The position numbers and the translations under genes are program-made. 64,000 bases of DNA from Plasmopara viticola (lineage: Eukaryota > Oomycota > Peronosporomycetes > Peronosporales > Peronosporaceae). Location: the NCBI GenBank assembly GCA_001695595.3, contig MBPM02000001.1:2108001-2172000 (forward strand). Direction: 5' to 3'. The notes below the pieces were generated by a model. The model saw nothing but the letters and a program-made list of their open reading frames with translations, was not told the DNA's origin and did no database searches. Below, in pieces: positions 22,900-34,151 of this stretch (its first letter is position 1; each line of letters begins with the position of its first letter).

Positions 22900-25284
22900 A
22901 TATGTGATTACGCACCACAACACAGCTATTGAATCCGTTCAAAATAACAGTCTCCGACCCGAGGGTAAAGAATAATTGTTCAAATGAAGATTTCATATTT
23001 TTTGCAAACCAATGTGCAACGTCCACTCAACCAGGTTCCAAGGCGGAAAGAAACGCCTACCCGCATCAACCGGATGCGCACTACGTGCGTCTCGAAAGAC
23101 TTGCTGGCTTCTTTGAACCTGAGGAGGCGACTGCATTTAAAGCTCTCCTTGCAGCCAAAGAGCTATGACGTGCCATGATGCCCAAATTCTACGAATTAAG
23201 CCTACGCTCTATACATCAAGTAGAACACGCTATAGTATTCACGGTGATTTCGCCTGATCCGGAATTCAAGCCAGTGAAATGTAAGGCGGTCACCTTAGTA
23301 AGGAGGGAAAGCCGAGACTTTTTCTTTTCAAATTGAAAGAAAGAGGTTAACAGATAACCAGGTGCGCGTGGCATTCGGACTTCATTTTTTGGGAGACCCG
23401 TTCAAAAGGTACATCCTGAGTACACCCGAAGGACCATACGGGGACCGTTTTTTCTTCCGACAAATTTAAAGCTCCGTCAGTTCTTAGGCTTCCTTTCCTG
23501 CAAGCAAGGAAACGAAGTCATTGTAAGGACAACACTCTTCAACAAGTCAAGATGACTGTGCTTACAAAAGGCTTAAGGATAGACTCGCCTCGATCTTAAC
23601 TCTCTGGGATGCAGTTTGCAATGAAAGAGGCTAAATAAATTGTTCATTAAAAGGTGTGCAGCCACAAGTCTCAACTTGCCGAAGATGGTGAGCGTGTAAG
23701 GTTCCGAAGAGCATACGCGTTGCAAAAGAAAGCAACGTCCTTTTTTTTAGCCGCAGCAATCAGCGGTACTATATTCATGCCTGTCCCGAAAAGAGCTGAC
23801 AAACAAATTCCCATGAATATTTATGAGGGCAGTGGCATAGACTGCACAATCAGACTTTTGGAAAAGGCCGGGCTTTGATACTAGGGATGAGCTAAGTCTT
23901 TACAATGGATGCGTTTTACGGAAGCTTAGTTCCTAAGAGGTTCATAGCTCTTAGAGAAGCAGCAGGGGTGGAGTGTTGAAACCATCTCGAGTCTTGAAGG
24001 ACAGTGTTGAAAAAAGGTTTGCGTGCTAGGAAGAGCTTCCGATCAATAGATGATCTAGCTAAGGTTTCGAGAGAGAGAAAGAAAATGAAGGAGCTTTACT
24101 TTGACTGGCTGATGGAGCACTTTTCGACATCTCTTAAAATTTAACAGCGTTATCCCTCTTTTAGTCTTGGATATAGAAAAGTATGACTTGATCCTGGGAA
24201 TGCCGTGACTAGAAAAGCACGAGCCCTCAATCGTCTGACGGGACGAGAATGTTGATGCCAATTACTCAAACGCGCGCAACAAAGCTTAGTTATTCACTAT
24301 ACACCAATGTTTGAGTACAACTCCTTCGGAAGAAAGCCTTGGCATTTACATACCCAAAACAAGTTGAAAGGTCATTAGTTTCCCCGGAACTGTATCCGTG
24401 ACGACGTTTTTGGCCTTTTCACATGAATGGGAATGTTTGCTGGCAACACGGGACGATGATCATGCAAAAAATGCATTCTATACGAACGCCGATAGGTAAC
24501 GTAGTGCTAGGTACACAGTTCCATAAACGGGTAGCACACGTCCAAATGGCGCGGTGGACAATAAATCCCCATCATCAGCGGTGACAACGTTACGCAATCG
24601 AGTAACACAGGTTCACTTGCCATTGTGAATGACGAAGTACCACCAAAGGCGCATAACACCACTAAAACGGGTTCTAAGAGTTCGTTGTACCTTATCTTTC
24701 ATAAAAGACTAATTTTAACGCCTGGAGACCCATCATCAAAGGTAACAGCGGATTACATCATGTCAGGCATGAAGAAATGCGTCATTAAAAGTGGTCCATT
24801 TTACTAGAATTAATTGATTTGATTGATGCATTTTACATCAAAAAGGCAGTGAACAGCATAGTACGGGAGAATTCAATCGCTGCAGTCGTCACCAACTTTC
24901 TGTTCTGCTTAGAACGAAGAGAAAGTGGTGCCTAGCTTGTGCTTGTTCTAAGCTGAACAGTACGCAACGGTACCTGCTCGAACGCCACTCGCTAACTGCT
25001 TACCATTTTTAATGCCACCTTCATTATATGGCTTTATTAAGGTCATTCAATATATTCGATCAACGCTTGTTATAAAATAGGACTATTTATCGGATATGAC
25101 AGTGTATGCAAATATGGCGGCGGCGTCATTGAGAGAATTGGGTACATGATCTGAAAAATTGTTTCCCGTACGAACCATGCAATTTCTACGTTAAGAGCCA
25201 AGATTCATTCGTTGGCTTGGAGTCAATCTCTGAAGTATATCATTTAATCGCCAGTAAGACGACGGCACCGTCATCTCTTAAGTC
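22900..25284 (+). mobile_element. Decayed Ty3/Gypsy gag-protease region
   Basis: Plus-strand fragments with stops and frame changes. The clearest is the retroviral-type aspartic-protease end LVLDIEKYDLILGMP followed by a stop and LEKHEPSIV (about 24155-24240), a signature of oomycete Gypsy elements. Upstream ORF scraps (e.g. 22929-23168, ending ERLAGFFEPEEATAFKALL) may be gag. The stretch after 24300 holds nothing recognisable. No LTRs or target duplications were found. A promoter for the carrier gene must lie in the last few hundred bases. Confidence 0.5.
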
Positions 25285-26406
25285 ATGGCAACACAAGCAA
25301 GAGCAAAAGAGGAGACTCCACTTCAAGTGAAAGCAAGCTTCGAGCCGCAGTGGTCGCGCCTTATCAGTGGCGGTGCAGCGTCGGCTACGGCCGAGCTGTT
25401 GACGTTGCCCATTGACATCACCAAGGTTCGGCTGCAGACACAGCGTTCAGTTTCTACGGCAGGTGGAAAACCGGCGACGCACTACAATGGAATGCTCCAC
25501 GCTGTCCAGACCATAGTCAAGCATGAAGGGCCCAGTGCGCTATGGAATGGGGCTACACCCGCTTTGCTGCGTCAAGTCTCGTACACGAGCATCTGTATGG
25601 TGCTGTACGAGCCGCTGCGCAATACTTTTGGCGCCAACGCAGTTCACGGTACGAATGGTGAAGTGTCTTTTATTAAGAAATTTCTCGCCGGCGGCTGTGC
25701 TGGAGCTATTGGAATCAGTATCGCCAACCCGTACGTTAAAATCGCTTTTTTCTATAATGTTACACTTAATAGTGAGGTTAACGACGTTTCTCTTGTTCCA
25801 ATGGTGCCGTAGCGTGGACGTTATCAAGGTACGAATGCAAGCGGATCGTTCAGGCAAGCTTTACCGTGGAGTTAGGAATGCCTTTCGCATCATTTATGAG
25901 CGGGAAGGTTTCCACGGCTTCCTACGAGGTATGTCGCCAAACATTAAGCGCGGCTTTATCGTAAACGCTGCTGAATTGGGCACTTATGATCATAGCAAGG
26001 AGCTGCTGATCTCGTCTGGATTGCTCCAAGAAGGTGTGCTTGCACACACCGGTGCAAGTTGTGTGGCTGGTTTCGCCGGCGCTTCCGCTTCAAACCCGTA
26101 CGGTCCTTGCTCCTCCCGCGTCGAAAAAAGTAACGTTGACATATGTTGATGTCCTTATTGATGTTAAATAGAATCGATGTGGTCAAGACACGCCTTATGA
26201 GCCAACCAACCGATGCGAGAGGCCAAGGTCTTCATTACAAGGGCATGTTGGATTGCATGCACAAGACTTATCGAGAAGGAGGCGTTCGTGCCTTCTACAA
26301 GGGATTCATTCCCAACTGGATGCGGAAGGCTCCTTGGTGCGTCGTTTTCTTCGTCACGTATGAAAAGTACCGTGCTGTGCTCATGCCTGGCGACGAAGAA
26401 TTGTAG
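25285..26406 (+). CDS. Mitochondrial carrier family protein (SLC25)
   Basis: Three exons (25285-25730, 25813-26097, 26172-26406) give 321 residues, the normal carrier length. The threefold repeat is visible through its signature motifs: PIDITKVRLQ (~47), NPVDVIKVRMQ (~148) and NPIDVVKTRLM (~244), each followed by an EG-type half-motif (KHEGPSALWNG, EREGFHGFLRG, REGGVRAFYKG). Both introns split the repeat motifs at exactly the same place (between NP and VD/ID). The protein transports a small metabolite across the inner mitochondrial membrane. The sequence is closest in style to the UCP/dicarboxylate group, but the substrate cannot be stated. Confidence 0.92.
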
Positions 26407-26715
26407 AGCCACGCGAGCAATGCCACAATGCGTATTGGATTAGTGCGTCGTATACAATTCGCAAGCTAAATGTATATGTTAATGCTACCCTGCCTGGACC
26501 CACGCATTCTGATAAATAACGAGTACACTAATCGGTCTAATGATCCACATGGGTCACGGCACGAAGACGTGTCAAGAGCTTCTCATCGCTCCCCTCCACA
26601 TAAACTCTTGCTTTAAGCAGTATCTACTCTTGAATTCCACCCGTGCCTTCTTCAGTCACGGCTTCCAACCACATGCCTGGGCATCTTGTTTACCGTCAAC
26701 TAGCAACCCCTCTCT
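26407..26715. other. Convergent intergenic spacer
   Basis: About 310 bp between the stop codons of the carrier gene (plus) and the unknown acidic protein gene (minus). No feature seen. Confidence 0.4.
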
Positions 26716-27456
26716 TCAGCACTTGAGCGCCTCAAAATCGTGCATTTGCATGTACCACGTCGAGCGTGGCGGTGTGAGATAGTGCATGGGCGAAGCGCCT
26801 GCGGGCAGGTTCTTGACCAGTGTATCCCGCAGATCAACAAACTCATCCGTCTGGACGACCTTGATCTTCTTGTTGTCCGTCGGAATCGCATGCTTTCCAC
26901 TACTGGGCAGCATGACCGTCGGCACGCGCTCAAACAAGCCATTCTCCGTCCGCCATCGATCGCGCGAAATCACATGCACATTCAAAGAAGAGAACGTGCC
27001 ATTGATAAATCGATTCGAGATCGTGCTCTCGACAGAGGGCGCCACGACCTCATCCTCGTCGTCTTCTTCCGAGAAATAATTGGCCGGTAATGTACAACGA
27101 CGACGCGTGGGGTGCGTCCGCGTTCTCGGTGCAAACAGAGAGCGTCGAAAACACTCGCGCTCTTGTCGTCGACTTTCGAGCAATTCCTCACGCGTCATGC
27201 GCGTTTGCGTCACATTGTCCTGAACTGGCACGACTTGCGCACTGGTAGTGCTTCCTAAAAGGCTGCCATTGCTACTGCTGAGACTGCCATGGTGCGAGCG
27301 ATTGGAACGATTCAGCGCCTTGAGCAGCTTTTGCAACGCCACAAACGTCTCGTCCACTTCTTCGTCTTCAGCAGAAAGGCTGGGATTATCTTCCTCGGAC
27401 ACGCTGCCAGTGTACGACGGACACTTCTTTGGCATCTTCTTGTTGCAAGTCGCCAT
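26716..27456 (-). CDS. Unrecognised hydrophilic protein, 246 residues
   Basis: Single exon from ATG 27456 (MATCNKKMPKKCPSYTG). An upstream non-ATG extension to 27537 was not used. Acidic N-terminal third (SEEDNPSLSAEDEEVDETF), a Ser/Asn-rich linker, an Arg-rich helix (TREELLESRRQERECFRRSL), a second acidic patch (FSEEDDEDE), then a beta-rich end with SSGKHAIPTDNKKIKVVQ and a C-terminal LTPPRSTWYMQMHDFEALKC. No membrane segment or signal peptide. The composition suggests a cytosolic or nuclear adaptor. No family recognised. The continuous 246-codon frame with alternating low- and high-complexity parts supports a real gene. Confidence 0.7.
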   Translation of the reverse strand: MATCNKKMPKKCPSYTGSVSEEDNPSLSAEDEEVDETFVALQKLLKALNRSNRSHHGSLSSSNGSLLGSTTSAQVVPVQDNVTQTRMTREELLESRRQERECFRRSLFAPRTRTHPTRRRCTLPANYFSEEDDEDEVVAPSVESTISNRFINGTFSSLNVHVISRDRWRTENGLFERVPTVMLPSSGKHAIPTDNKKIKVVQTDEFVDLRDTLVKNLPAGASPMHYLTPPRSTWYMQMHDFEALKC

Positions 27457-27952
27457 TGTGGTCTCTTGAGAGCACGGAATGCTGCGAGTCATACACCCAA
27501 GGCAAAAAGCTACTTTAAAACTTAGGGCCCACCGCAAATTCCTTCGAATTAGTTAGTAAATACAAGTCTGGGTCGTCCACGTTCGGGCTTCCTTAAAGAA
27601 CGCTAATCGTTTTACGCAGGGTCTCAAATGCGATAGGGTGAGAAAAATGCAAGTCCCACTCCCTCTCCACAAATAGTACGGGACATATATCGTTGGATTT
27701 GTGACGTTGAATGTCGTGCTCGCCCAACGGCATGGAGCCTCGCGCTTACAGATATTTGACAGATATATAACTAAATATCCAGTTGGTATTTCGGCACGCA
27801 TTTAGGGTTGACTTTATATAGTCCATCTACTTTACTCTATACTGGCCATTATAGGGACAGAAAAATTCCAGGCCTCTTAAACTTGTCCTGTAAGTAAGTT
27901 CAGATTACGCTTAAACGGTTTACGCGTAATCTCACGAGTTGATGTGCACCAC
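27457..27952. other. Divergent intergenic region (unknown gene / SPEF2)
   Basis: About 500 bp shared upstream of the minus-strand unknown gene and the plus-strand SPEF2 gene. AT-rich, no clear regulatory motif recognised. Confidence 0.4.
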
Positions 27953-30900
27953 ATGACGCCACCGGCGCCCTTTGGGGCCGATTGCTCGGACAAGCCCTCC
28001 AGACCGATGGCCAGCCTCCTCCTTCACTGGCTCAATCATGAGCTCGAGTTATCCACGCACGTGATTGATATTGAAGCCGATTTTGCCAGTGGATATTTGT
28101 TTGGCGAGCTATTGCATCGCTTGAATCAACAGCCCAATCTTGTCGAGTTTGTGCGCCACACAAGTGCGGACGCCAAAGTTGTCAACTTTTGTCTCCTTGA
28201 ACCGACCTTGTGCCACTTGAACATTCACTTTAATGCCAATGTGGCCACTGCTATCATGAACAAGAAGAAAGGTGCCGCTATTATGGTACTGTACCAGATC
28301 AAGATGGCTGCGGCTCGAATAAGCAGAGCTCCTACTGTCTCGACCAAGTCACTGGCGCGATCTGGAATTGTACCGCTCCACAATCGACCCATGAAGCTAG
28401 CTAAACCGACGTATGACGGCCACAAGTCGCGAATGTTTAAGCAGTCGATTCAACGGCATGTCCGGTCGATTTCGGCACTGCAACAAGAAGCGTACGAGTT
28501 GCTTGTTCTTTGACTGCAAATGAGGAGATTGAGTGTCGTTCATTGATGCCGTAGGGATCAAGTTGCAGACGAGAAGAGGAAGCAACAAGATGTTGTGGCG
28601 AAGAAAAGGAAGGAGAAGGAGAATCTCGAGGCGATCAAGGCAGCGAGAAGGCATCGTGCGTACATTCATAGCTGCTACCGCAAGGAAAACTTTGAGGAGA
28701 CGGAGACACTGGCGTGGAGAGTCGCGCTTCAGAAGAAGAAAGCACGCGAACAGCAACAAGGTGCTTTCTTGCAGCAAGTGATGACGAGACGTCGAGAAGC
28801 AGAGGTTTGTCAGACAATGTGTTGTTCTCGCAAGGCTATTCGTTGATTGCCTCTGTTTTGGTGGTTGAAGGAACGCCGCACGTTGGGGTTGCGTCGAAAA
28901 GTGTGCCGTGATCTTGATGCCTTCGAGGTACGTTCACGATTGATCTTTGCATGGAGAGGCTTATGAAAGTGGACGATTATACAGGCACAGAGTGGGGCAA
29001 AGGTTACGACAACTGGGTGCAGATTTACTATGTGCAAGTCGACCGGATATGGAAGGAAATCACGTTTGTCAGTGCTTGATTCGGCGGTGGATCAGAAGAA
29101 GTACGTGGCAGGTGCCACGATGAGTGACGACGAGGTGGATCGAGCAAAGTTGCTAGAAATGGAAAGCGATCTGGATAGGATGAAGCAGCAGAGACAGCAA
29201 CGTGAGAGACGCAAGGAGATGCAAACGCGCAGGAGGCAGCGGTTTGTGCAAGAGTGTGTCCACACGTACACTCGTTTTGAAACCGCTGAAGAAAGCAGGA
29301 TTTTAAACACTGCCGTGCTTCGAACTACAAAGAGTGAAGATAAGTTAGAAAGCGAATTGGATTGGATTCTTGCGTACAAGGACGTAGCTCGCGAGAATCG
29401 GATGCTACGAGATCAAGCGTACATGAAGCAGCAGGAAATGGATTCGATGGCTGCAATTGAGCGGGATACGAGCTGGTATCACACTTTGCTTCTTCGATTT
29501 AAGGATGATGGGGAGATGCAGGGAATGCAACGCAATGACGTGAACGTGTCCATCAATGCGGCCAACCACTTTGTCAACGAGCAGGTTGCAAGCGCGATTG
29601 TGGAGGATGTAGTAAAGTTTGTGCTCTTTATTGCAGAGAAACGGGAAGAGACGTTGCATACACGAGATCCAGCGGTGTTTCTCTCGTCCGAGACTTGGAA
29701 CGAGTACAAAACTTCCTTTGCAAACGGCTTTGATTTTGATCAATTGACTTGTTGGGCTGCTAGTGAAGAGCCCAGTCAACTCGCGTTGCTCGACAGTCAT
29801 GACTTTGAGCAATATATGTACAAGTTCCAGCCACTGTCTTTAAATCGGACTCTGCCGCTTCATTCATCTCTAAATGACGACGACGGGCTTTTTCCAGGGG
29901 CCACAGCAATTTTAGAAGACTGTTTTGTGCTTGGAGAAGCAGTAAAGGCATTGCGATACATAGCGCACGTCTCGCCAGTCGTTGAATCAGAATCTAATGT
30001 GGAAAATGTCAATCGTGAAGGTTCTGTTGATAAGTTGAGGGTTGTGAAACTTGATTCATCAATCACGAGGCCCCATCAGCAGCTTCGCATTCTTGTGTTT
30101 GGCCCTCCATTTGCGGGCAAAGAGACGCAAGCAAAGCTTTTGAGTGCATCGCATCGTTTAGCTCTAATCTCTGTCCATGAGCTCATTCAAGCTGCTATCG
30201 AAAGCTCAAGTGAAATTGGTAGTCAAGTCCATGCGCTTTTAAGGAGCGGAAAAGCACTTTCGCCGGAGCTCTACACTCGTCTTGCAATTGAAGCGATCGA
30301 GAAAAGCGAGTTACAAGACGACAATCAAGCTGGATGGGTGATCTACGATCTCCCTGTTACTGAACTCCAAGACCAAAATTTAGACAAATCTCTTACAGAA
30401 ACCGTCGATTCTGTCGCTACGTCTTCACCGTATGATTTTGAATCTACGATTGCGTTGGGTCGACCCAAACCACCGTTGTCTCCAGCTTCTTTTCAGGGCA
30501 CAGCTGGGATTGATCTGGTCTTTTATCTTGATTGTTCGAGTGACACGGTGTTGGACCGTTGTCTGGGAAGAGTGGAAGATTGTGCAACAGGAGACACGTA
30601 TCGTTTAGTGGGCGAACCCCCACCACAAGACTCGACAGTGCGGCATCGCCTCCAACATGTCAATCCGAGCGTGTGTTCAAGTGATCTTCTGTCACTTTAC
30701 TGTTGGGCAAACGATGGGGTTGAGCATGATTCCAAGGCGTGGTTTGATAAATGTCATGCATTGCATGAGGTTTCTTGTACCGGGGTGAGTGTGAATGAAG
30801 TGCATGAAGCCATGGCGACGATTGTCGATCAAGTATTGAAAGAAAAACAAGAAACCTGTGAGTTTAAGCAGTTCCAGCAAGAGGCGAAAGAGCAAGCTTT

Positions 30901-32879
30901 AATGTCCATTGAGGAAGATCGACAACGACGCTTGAGTGCCTTTGAAGTGGAAATTGACGAGGCTCATGGGGCTGTGGCTCAATGCGAGGCTTCGATGGTG
31001 GAAGCAAAAGGCAAGAAAGAAGAAATGGCCGGACTACGGCTCAAGCTGGACGAAGCGCGGCGTCACTTGGATGAGATAATGGACGCTGTACGAAGCTGGT
31101 TGCACGAAGAGAAAGGGCCGGTTGTCAGGCGTCAAGTTCTCGGACAAGTGGCACCAGCAACAGCTCACATGCTAGCGACGGTTTGGAATGACATGGAGAT
31201 GGAGTACATTTTATCGATAAAGACAAGTCTTGCTATGCTTCGCAAACAGCGACACTGTGTGATTGATCACGTGCAACAAGTGACGAGTCAATTTTATGAG
31301 TTTGTTCGACGTCCGGATCACAAGCAGGAAGTCGTCAATGCGTTTCATCAGTTGTTTCACGAGGTGACGGATGAGATGCGCGTGGACGCTCTGACCAAGG
31401 TGGCATTGCATGCGCGAACCGATGGGTTAGCGACTGATTTGACGGCTCTTGTTAAGGCGAAAGAGCTGGAAAATAAAGAAGAGCTTGGTAGGTTGGTGAA
31501 TGACGAATGGGTCCAAGACATGTGTCAACAAGTTGCGGTGGTGTATCAAATGGCTCTCCAAGCAGAGTGTGCTCGTTATCGAATATCCGTCCAGCTTCTC
31601 GTTGATGGCCATTTCGCTGCAAGTGCTGCTTCACCTCAGTTGCAACGGATCGTTGAGCTGTGGCCAACTTATCGATCTCGCTTGGATTTGGCTTGCAGAA
31701 TGTATCGCGACCTTGCGACTGAAGACTCGGTTGAAAGACTGGCTGTACCTGTGACCGCACCGAGAGCTCCTACAGGTAAAACCAAGGCTTCTACTGCTGC
31801 CGTTGTGCCGTTAATTAACGCGACGACTGCTGTCGATGCTCCATCGTCAAAAACGTGTACGTTTGTAGAATTATTGGCAGAGTACACACACGTACTTCAG
31901 GAATGCACTTCGTGGATGGAAGCAATTGCTTCAATGGCTGAAGCTGAAGCTTGGAAGAATGGAAAAGATGGAGATTGGAGTCACTTACAGCCTCCCGGCG
32001 ACCGTTGCATAGTGAATTTGTGGAATGGCCTTCAGTATGAGCACACTCTCATGGCGCGTCGGGTCCATTATCTGCAAAAAGCAACGGATGAGGCACGTCA
32101 GGAAGTCACGCGAGCAATGCAAGCCATCGAGCGCACTCTTCGAGATGTGATGATTGCGCAAAAGGAGCAAGAGGAAATGGCTGTGGCTGCAGTGATTATA
32201 TACGTTCGTACGGGTATCGAAAGCGAAGCTGCTCTTCCATCGGATATCGATTTCAGCGTACGCGATTCTTTCGTCTCGGTAAAGAAAATTGTTGTTTTGT
32301 GAAACTAATCAATCGTGTTGCAATGTTGTATCGCACAGCCTGAAGGGATTGAGCTCATAATGCAGTTGCGTCAAGATATGATGGAAAGGTTGTCGCTCCG
32401 GCCTCTTGCATCACTTGATGGTGAGCCAATCCACGAGGTTCTTGTCACTCCTCGTCAATGCGATCGTCTCGAAGAAGCACTGATCGCGCACACTTTATAC
32501 GACTCGGGATCTCTTCCTCTTCCCAGCGTCGTGGACGTATTACTATCCTTAACTTCTGTGCCTCATGCGCTCCCGAATGCGTGGCAACGATGCCCACCCC
32601 ACGTTTTGACAGAGGTACACTACTAGGCACTTATGCAGCTAGAGGACCTCATTTTTCATGACCTGTGTGAATGACCAGGTCGTTGCAAAGTTTACCGAGC
32701 AAGACTCGGCTGTTGTCGACGTGAAAGCTTTGATCGCTGCTATGAGTTCTCGCGATGATTTGCTCAATCAGTTCTTACAAGATGAAGCGCAGTTGAAAGT
32801 GCAGCGACAAGAAGAGACTGAACTTGCGCCTCTTTTGCAGCTAGAGACGACAATAAACGCGGCGGATGGAATCGCCTAA
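27953..32879 (+). CDS. SPEF2: Sperm flagellar protein 2 / CPC1-like (axonemal central pair)
   Basis: Component of the C1 central-pair projection of motile flagella (Chlamydomonas CPC1, vertebrate SPEF2/KPL2). Six exons (27953-28491, 28555-28804, 28871-28927, 28985-32278, 32339-32614, 32679-32879) sum to 1538 codons plus stop. The N-terminal CH-like domain begins about residue 20 (LLLHWLNHELELST..SGYLFGELLHRLN..LEPTLCHLNIHF). Charged coiled-coil follows (KRKQQ, KKRKEKENLE). An adenylate-kinase-like domain has the P-loop LVFGPPFAGKETQAK (~640) and VFYLDCSSDTVLDRCLGR. Coiled-coil continues to the end. Shorter than vertebrate SPEF2 (~1800). Needed for zoospore swimming, by family role. Its 3' end is 64 bp from that of uL13m, converging. 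Confidence 0.9.
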
Positions 32880-32943
32880 GACCTGACAAAACATTGGCGT
32901 TCAATACTTTTTCTCTTGTTTTTTTTGTTATCGTATCGTGGTC

Positions 32944-33366
32944 TTAAAGAATGACTGGATTCTCGCCTACCTCGTCGACAAAGTCATGGGCTTCACCCAA
33001 GAAGATTTTGAGTTTCTTGTCCTGCAGCGCGCGCATCCGGTTGCGTGGCAGCATCCCAAACACGGCCTTGCGCAATACGGCTTCCGGTTTGCGTGCAAAC
33101 AATTCTTTGGCCGTCCGCTGCTTCAAGCCGCCGGGGTACCCCGTGTGCCAGCGATATAGCTTGTTGTTCCACTTGTTGCCCGTGAGCACAATGTCTTTGG
33201 CGTTGAGGACCACCACATAGTCGCCACAATCCACATTCGGCGCGTACGTGGGTTTGTGCTTACCACGAAGAATGGGAGCGAGCTGGGAGGCCAAGCGACC
33301 TAATACCTGCCCCTTGGCGTCCACTACGTGCCACGCGACCTTGGATGCCTGCGCGATTTTACTCAT
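32944..33366 (-). CDS. MRPL13: Ribosomal protein uL13, mitochondrial
   Basis: Large-subunit ribosomal protein L13. 140 residues from ATG 33366 (MSKIAQASKVAWHVVDAKG); a longer non-ATG extension was not used. Conserved core visible: LGRLASQLAPILRGKHKPTY, DCGDYVVVLNAKDIVLTGNKW, KLYRWHTGYPGGLK, and AVFGMLPRNRMR..KKLKIFLGEAH. The bacterial-type length and core point to the mitochondrial rather than cytosolic L13 family. Single exon. It starts divergently from PRKRIP1 with 112 bp between start codons. Confidence 0.93.
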   Translation of the reverse strand: MSKIAQASKVAWHVVDAKGQVLGRLASQLAPILRGKHKPTYAPNVDCGDYVVVLNAKDIVLTGNKWNNKLYRWHTGYPGGLKQRTAKELFARKPEAVLRKAVFGMLPRNRMRALQDKKLKIFLGEAHDFVDEVGENPVIL

Positions 33367-33478
33367 GCTACGCACTAAGTGATGGCCGTCCGTCCACTTG
33401 GGCACGTTTTAGGATTAAATCACGTAAGGTTACGTAAATTACGGTTGTTTACCTCAGCCTGTGAAAACATACTCGACC
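33367..33478. promoter_or_regulatory. Shared divergent promoter region (uL13m / PRKRIP1)
   Basis: Only 112 bp separate the two divergent start codons, so both core promoters must lie here. It contains two CACGTAAGGTTACGTAA-like overlapping TTACGTAA motifs (33430-33442) that could be a shared binding site. Confidence 0.45.
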
Positions 33479-34065
33479 ATGGGTCGCTACACGACGTTGC
33501 AGACATTTAGCACCCAAGACGCACAGGGCGCTGCCGTCGCGTGCAATGTAGTGTCGGATGCGAAAGAGCCTGCTGGTGCTGCTGGTGATGTCAAGGAAGG
33601 CAAGCTCGTTGTCAATCGCGTCGACAATGTCTCTGGCAGCTCGGCAGGTGCCGGTAGCGGCGAGTTCCACACGTACCGCGCCGCGAGGAGACGGTACGAA
33701 CGCAGTAGTTGGTTTGATGGGACCGAAAGGAGTGTATTGACATATTGTATGTCGTGGATAGGGAGATGGAACGCGTGGCAAGTATGGAACAGCGCTACAA
33801 AGATAACAAGGCTCAGCAAGAGTTTGAAGCCAAGCGCAAGCGCAATGCCGAAGCATTTGACGCCAAGATCCAAAAGCGCGCGGAGAAACGGCGTCGACGC
33901 AAGGATCGAGCCAAGGCAAAGACTTTGGATGGCAAGACGGCGCAAAGTAGTTTAGAGACAAAGGAGCAAATGCTTGAGACGCCGGGAGGAGTCCCAGAGA
34001 TTCCGAATGATGGAAGTTTTCTAGAAAAGATGTTGGCGATGGAAAAAGAAGGAAAAGTAAAGTGA
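33479..34065 (+). CDS. PRKRIP1: PRKR-interacting protein 1 homologue (DUF1168)
   Basis: Spliceosome-associated basic helical protein. Two exons, 33479-33693 and 33762-34065, give 172 residues. The junction restores the family hallmark: GSGEFHTYRAARRREMERV. After it comes a long Lys/Arg-rich helix (QQEFEAKRKRNAEAFDAKIQ, KRAEKRRRRKDRAKAK), typical of the family. PRKRIP1 is a catalytic-step spliceosome component in animals; the same role is inferred here. The in-frame GTG at 33461 was not used as start. The 3' end converges on the dynein gene 86 bp away. Confidence 0.88.
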
Positions 34066-34151
34066 TTTCATTTGAAGCGTGCATCTTTCTTGCTTAGTGA
34101 ATCTTCGATAGGTGCAGCAATTATTGATTACCTTCATGAGCGAAATAGAGT

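Noticed and set aside
32445..32661. Small ORFs across the SPEF2 3' exons
   Set aside because: Explained by the fifth SPEF2 exon and the 64-bp intron after it.
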